In this document: positions 62,601-64,000 of the stretch, piece by piece
Layout of the letters: the number at the start of each line of letters is the position of its first letter
Position numbering within the stretch: position 1 is the stretch's first letter
Source of the DNA: Acanthopleuribacter pedis
GTDB lineage: Bacteria > Acidobacteriota > Holophagae > Acanthopleuribacterales > Acanthopleuribacteraceae
Length of the DNA stretch: 64,000 nt
Direction: 5' to 3'
NCBI RefSeq assembly: GCF_017377855.1
Contig: NZ_JAFREP010000002.1
Location: 248,001-312,000, forward strand
Position numbers and translations under genes: made by a program
Notes under the pieces: model-generated
The model's database searches: none
What the model saw: the letters and a program-made list of their open reading frames with translations, nothing else
Told to the model about the DNA's origin: nothing

Positions 62601-64000
62601 CCCGAAATCGAACATCCGATTCATTACGACTACGATGCGGACGGCCTGCTTGAGGAGCAATACCACGGCGGGATCAATGACAAAAAGATGCGGCGGGTAT
62701 TTCGTTACGACGATGCCGGACGTTTGGTTGAGAAGTTGGGTTCCACGCTGGAAGCGCCCGGTGTTTTACAGCCGCTCTCTTCGTTCACCTATGACCCGCT
62801 GGGTCGGTTGATTGAGGCCACGCAATTCAACAACCACCAATACCCGGTGACCATCACCTACGACGCGTTCGACAGCGCCAACCGGGTACAGACATACCAG
62901 GTGTTCATCCCCCAAATCGAACACACCGATTTCAGCAGCGTGCCTTACCGCGACCTGGGTGGCTCACGGCGATATCGGGTTTCCCTGGATTACGAGGCGC
63001 TTGGCCGCGTGTCGGCAATCAAACACGCCAACGGTGGCTTCACCGGCTACAGCTATGAATTCGATGCCTCACCGTTCGAGGTGTTTTACGGTTTTGGACC
63101 GGCCCACCCGCAAGGACCGGACTTCGCCCAAGTCATCGACCTGGCGCGGTTTCATCCCTACAACGGCAACAACTTGAGCGCCGCCTATGATTTGGATCGT
63201 TGCCAATCAAAGGGCTGTAACGAAACCTTGCGCGCCATGGCGGCGCCCGAGTTGGACCAACGCCATGGATTTGACGGCCGGATCTTCACCACCACCGACG
63301 CCTACCTGGCCACCTTCGAGCAAAACACACGATCCTTCGCCCAATATCCCAACGTACCCTTCTTCGCGATCCAAGCGGTTGACAGTCTCGGTCGCCCCCG
63401 GCTCCACCGCCTGTTTGACATCCTCTCGACCGGCGAGGCTCTTTTTACCGAAGCCACCATCCAGTACAACGCCTTCGGGTTCGTGGACCATTTGATTCGG
63501 CGCGACAACCTGTTCAGCTCGCGCTTGTTTTTCTACGACTACACCGAGCTGGGTCAACTCGCGAAGCTCAGCATGGGTTCGGCGACCGTTGATTACCGCT
63601 ACGATCCACGCGGGAACTTGATTTCCCGATCCGGGTTAAGCGTAAACGTCGGTGGCGATACCCTTCAACTGCCAAGCTTTTCAGCGAGTTACAGTGAGGG
63701 AAACCCATACCATCACGACGGCGACGGGATGGACTACGACGGGGTGGGGCGTCTAACACGGAATGTCGCCTCGGAACATCACTACGACGCCGCTGGTTTT
63801 TTTGAATTGGTGAAGCAGGCTGGAACCACGAGCCGGAGCGCCTCCAAGACCGACGATTGGGAGGAATACTTCCTCTATGACGCGTTCGGCCAACGGGTCG
63901 CCAAATGGGAAACCGCGTCCAACAAGGTGACCTATTCAGTGCGTGACCTAAACGGCGCCATCCTGACCGAGGAAGACTTCAGCACCGCCGCGACAAATCA
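59694..64000 (+). CDS. Sec-exported YD-repeat (Rhs-like) protein, partial
   Basis: Open from ATG 59694 (TAGGAG seven bases upstream) to the window edge, 1435 codons. Signal peptide with a long n-region, hydrophobic core FLLALLLFVCPLQSTLAF. A first region (about 50-400) resembles the beta-rich opening of secreted YD proteins (EGWNLHFGFIIARNAIYGAP, KVITPEGYETVFTMEDVG). YD repeats follow, e.g. DYDADGLLEEQYHGG, RYDDAGRLVEKLG, TYDPLGRLIEATQ, RYDPRGNLISRSG, LYDAFGQRVAKWE near 1400. The DPIGxxGG Rhs core end has not been reached. Because it carries a signal peptide it differs from the cytoplasmic Rhs protein at 52472 and may be displayed or released outside. A toxin tip and immunity gene may follow beyond the edge. 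Confidence 0.88.
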   Translation, partial: MTRDLIFERRCAFVCTRVRFLLALLLFVCPLQSTLAFQGETQNLNPAVTGTVDGVIPLSSDADHLGLNIAAPYSSVNEFTGKLQVSLDPIGVPELSIRPIYKAYQQKHCNDESGFRLCPMNEPDTGSVLGEGWNLHFGFIIARNAIYGAPGSSDWERVRFVDTAGNVTTFGRDAVFQADPQDGGASDHCTAGGCVPNQADVHFIDDQLRRISRGRRSDGTSLQGFSHFPYVLSDPNGQKTEYRATRFVTNPANASSVTFYPTQIWSPSGRLLRIDYVGGTDPDGTLPDFPRIERVTDENGRSLVFHYQGALLERITLEAGQNTKLLKRFAYRQVFAGGTSHTTLHKVITPEGYETVFTMEDVGEPKPLLTALTLPTGGTVHYQYDTQRFEYLQPDARDCTNRRVDDCVTLEPRYRFFTRVSEVSHGGGRYAFDYRQWSVEEERQSATGQGALDVTVTQTNGAHAFQRTTTYINTPLFETNYRVFTDGYLVGRPRAKQTTYRDTTLNESWRYTPELSIAAHAGGDSVSVSAVRQYAQQIDGQWIDTHYDYSWFEDGNWQPGDFREAFLQPVKITRQARGSNLSLIREFDYDHRFVANFGWDHNTTLHQYALALLTRDQQTLVEVGRETLLDRTTYRYEDVYFPFPTKVEHWQDATTYRTERYIYIQKGSNRGRLLTAKRLGQSGLTTYNSYQYGQASSISLPEGESMSRTVDYDGTVANETINGVTTVYGYDADLRLISVQVPATAPLITEFSPPGVTPTTVATFYELGQGLRLAEDQPFPIATRTIAERVPVETVTLDDWGRVHLETRQTSPSHIYTRTHGYSPLGTKETLEAENGRWTYHLDVYGRPTHAEHHDIRDGLLLLKTDFQYETKADGATVVTETTEAQTRDYSSLPIEPQLPTTRVSTVTRTSETDLATRLVRAETNGQPVVFDYAPHAKGVEITTRPYDDPSLERVTVTNLLGDLVAESHPEIEHPIHYDYDADGLLEEQYHGGINDKKMRRVFRYDDAGRLVEKLGSTLEAPGVLQPLSSFTYDPLGRLIEATQFNNHQYPVTITYDAFDSANRVQTYQVFIPQIEHTDFSSVPYRDLGGSRRYRVSLDYEALGRVSAIKHANGGFTGYSYEFDASPFEVFYGFGPAHPQGPDFAQVIDLARFHPYNGNNLSAAYDLDRCQSKGCNETLRAMAAPELDQRHGFDGRIFTTTDAYLATFEQNTRSFAQYPNVPFFAIQAVDSLGRPRLHRLFDILSTGEALFTEATIQYNAFGFVDHLIRRDNLFSSRLFFYDYTELGQLAKLSMGSATVDYRYDPRGNLISRSGLSVNVGGDTLQLPSFSASYSEGNPYHHDGDGMDYDGVGRLTRNVASEHHYDAAGFFELVKQAGTTSRSASKTDDWEEYFLYDAFGQRVAKWETASNKVTYSVRDLNGAILTEEDFSTAATN

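Overview
The window looks like accessory-rich chromosome from a bacterium with moderately high GC. The mix points to an Acidobacteriota of the Holophagae/Acanthopleuribacter type, or a similarly complex genome. It holds a giant hybrid PKS-NRPS, a winged-helix/TPR regulator next to an ECF sigma factor, a beta-propeller hybrid histidine kinase, Rhs/YD-repeat proteins and a radical-SAM peptide cluster. This placement is inference from gene content only; no rRNA or marker gene is present.

Layout. (1) 1-17104, minus strand: three collinear assembly-line genes. Read 5'->3' they are acyl ligase-KR-ACP-C-A(methyltransferase inserted)-PCP, then KS-AT-KR-ACP, then KS-AT-ACP-aminotransferase, which runs off the left edge. 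The genes are 8 bp apart or overlap by 4 bp. The logic suggests an alpha-oxo/hydroxy or acyl starter, a probably aromatic and methylated amino acid, a statine-like beta-hydroxy unit and a beta-amino unit. (2) 17.5-26.4 kb: a small secreted protein, an ECF sigma/regulator pair, a methyltransferase, and an asnB-type amidotransferase overlapping a flippase-like gene, followed by a YgjP-type metallopeptidase. (3) 26.4-33.9 kb: mobile region. A group II intron sits directly behind an intrinsic terminator. IS66 remnants flank an AT-rich block with a pentapeptide-repeat membrane protein, a DUF6283-like protein and a P-loop ATPase/PD-(D/E)xK nuclease fusion that looks like a defence gene.

(4) 33.9-42.3 kb: a complete radical-SAM RiPP locus. 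A SPASM maturase, an HlyD-like adaptor, a C39-peptidase ABC exporter and a second ABC exporter lie on the minus strand. A 55-residue precursor ending in KCIPGTCPQPLYGVVITI is transcribed divergently with its own promoter and terminator. This is my best candidate for an undescribed system. (5) 42.6-51.3 kb: a 1704-residue hybrid kinase, a thioredoxin-like protein, an unrecognised protein and a secreted BNR-type propeller. (6) 52.4-64.0 kb: a polymorphic-toxin region. It has an Rhs protein with a TNT-like C-terminal domain, a 4-bp overlapping probable immunity gene, a DUF2169 protein, a broken PP2C phosphatase, and a second, Sec-exported YD-repeat protein that runs off the right edge.

A family of short palindromic elements (about 60-250 bp, ends reading CTAGCCCGCA) occurs at 18701, 49533 and, degenerate, at 51887. 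Coordinates of start codons were chosen from ribosome binding sites and domain boundaries, as stated in each entry.
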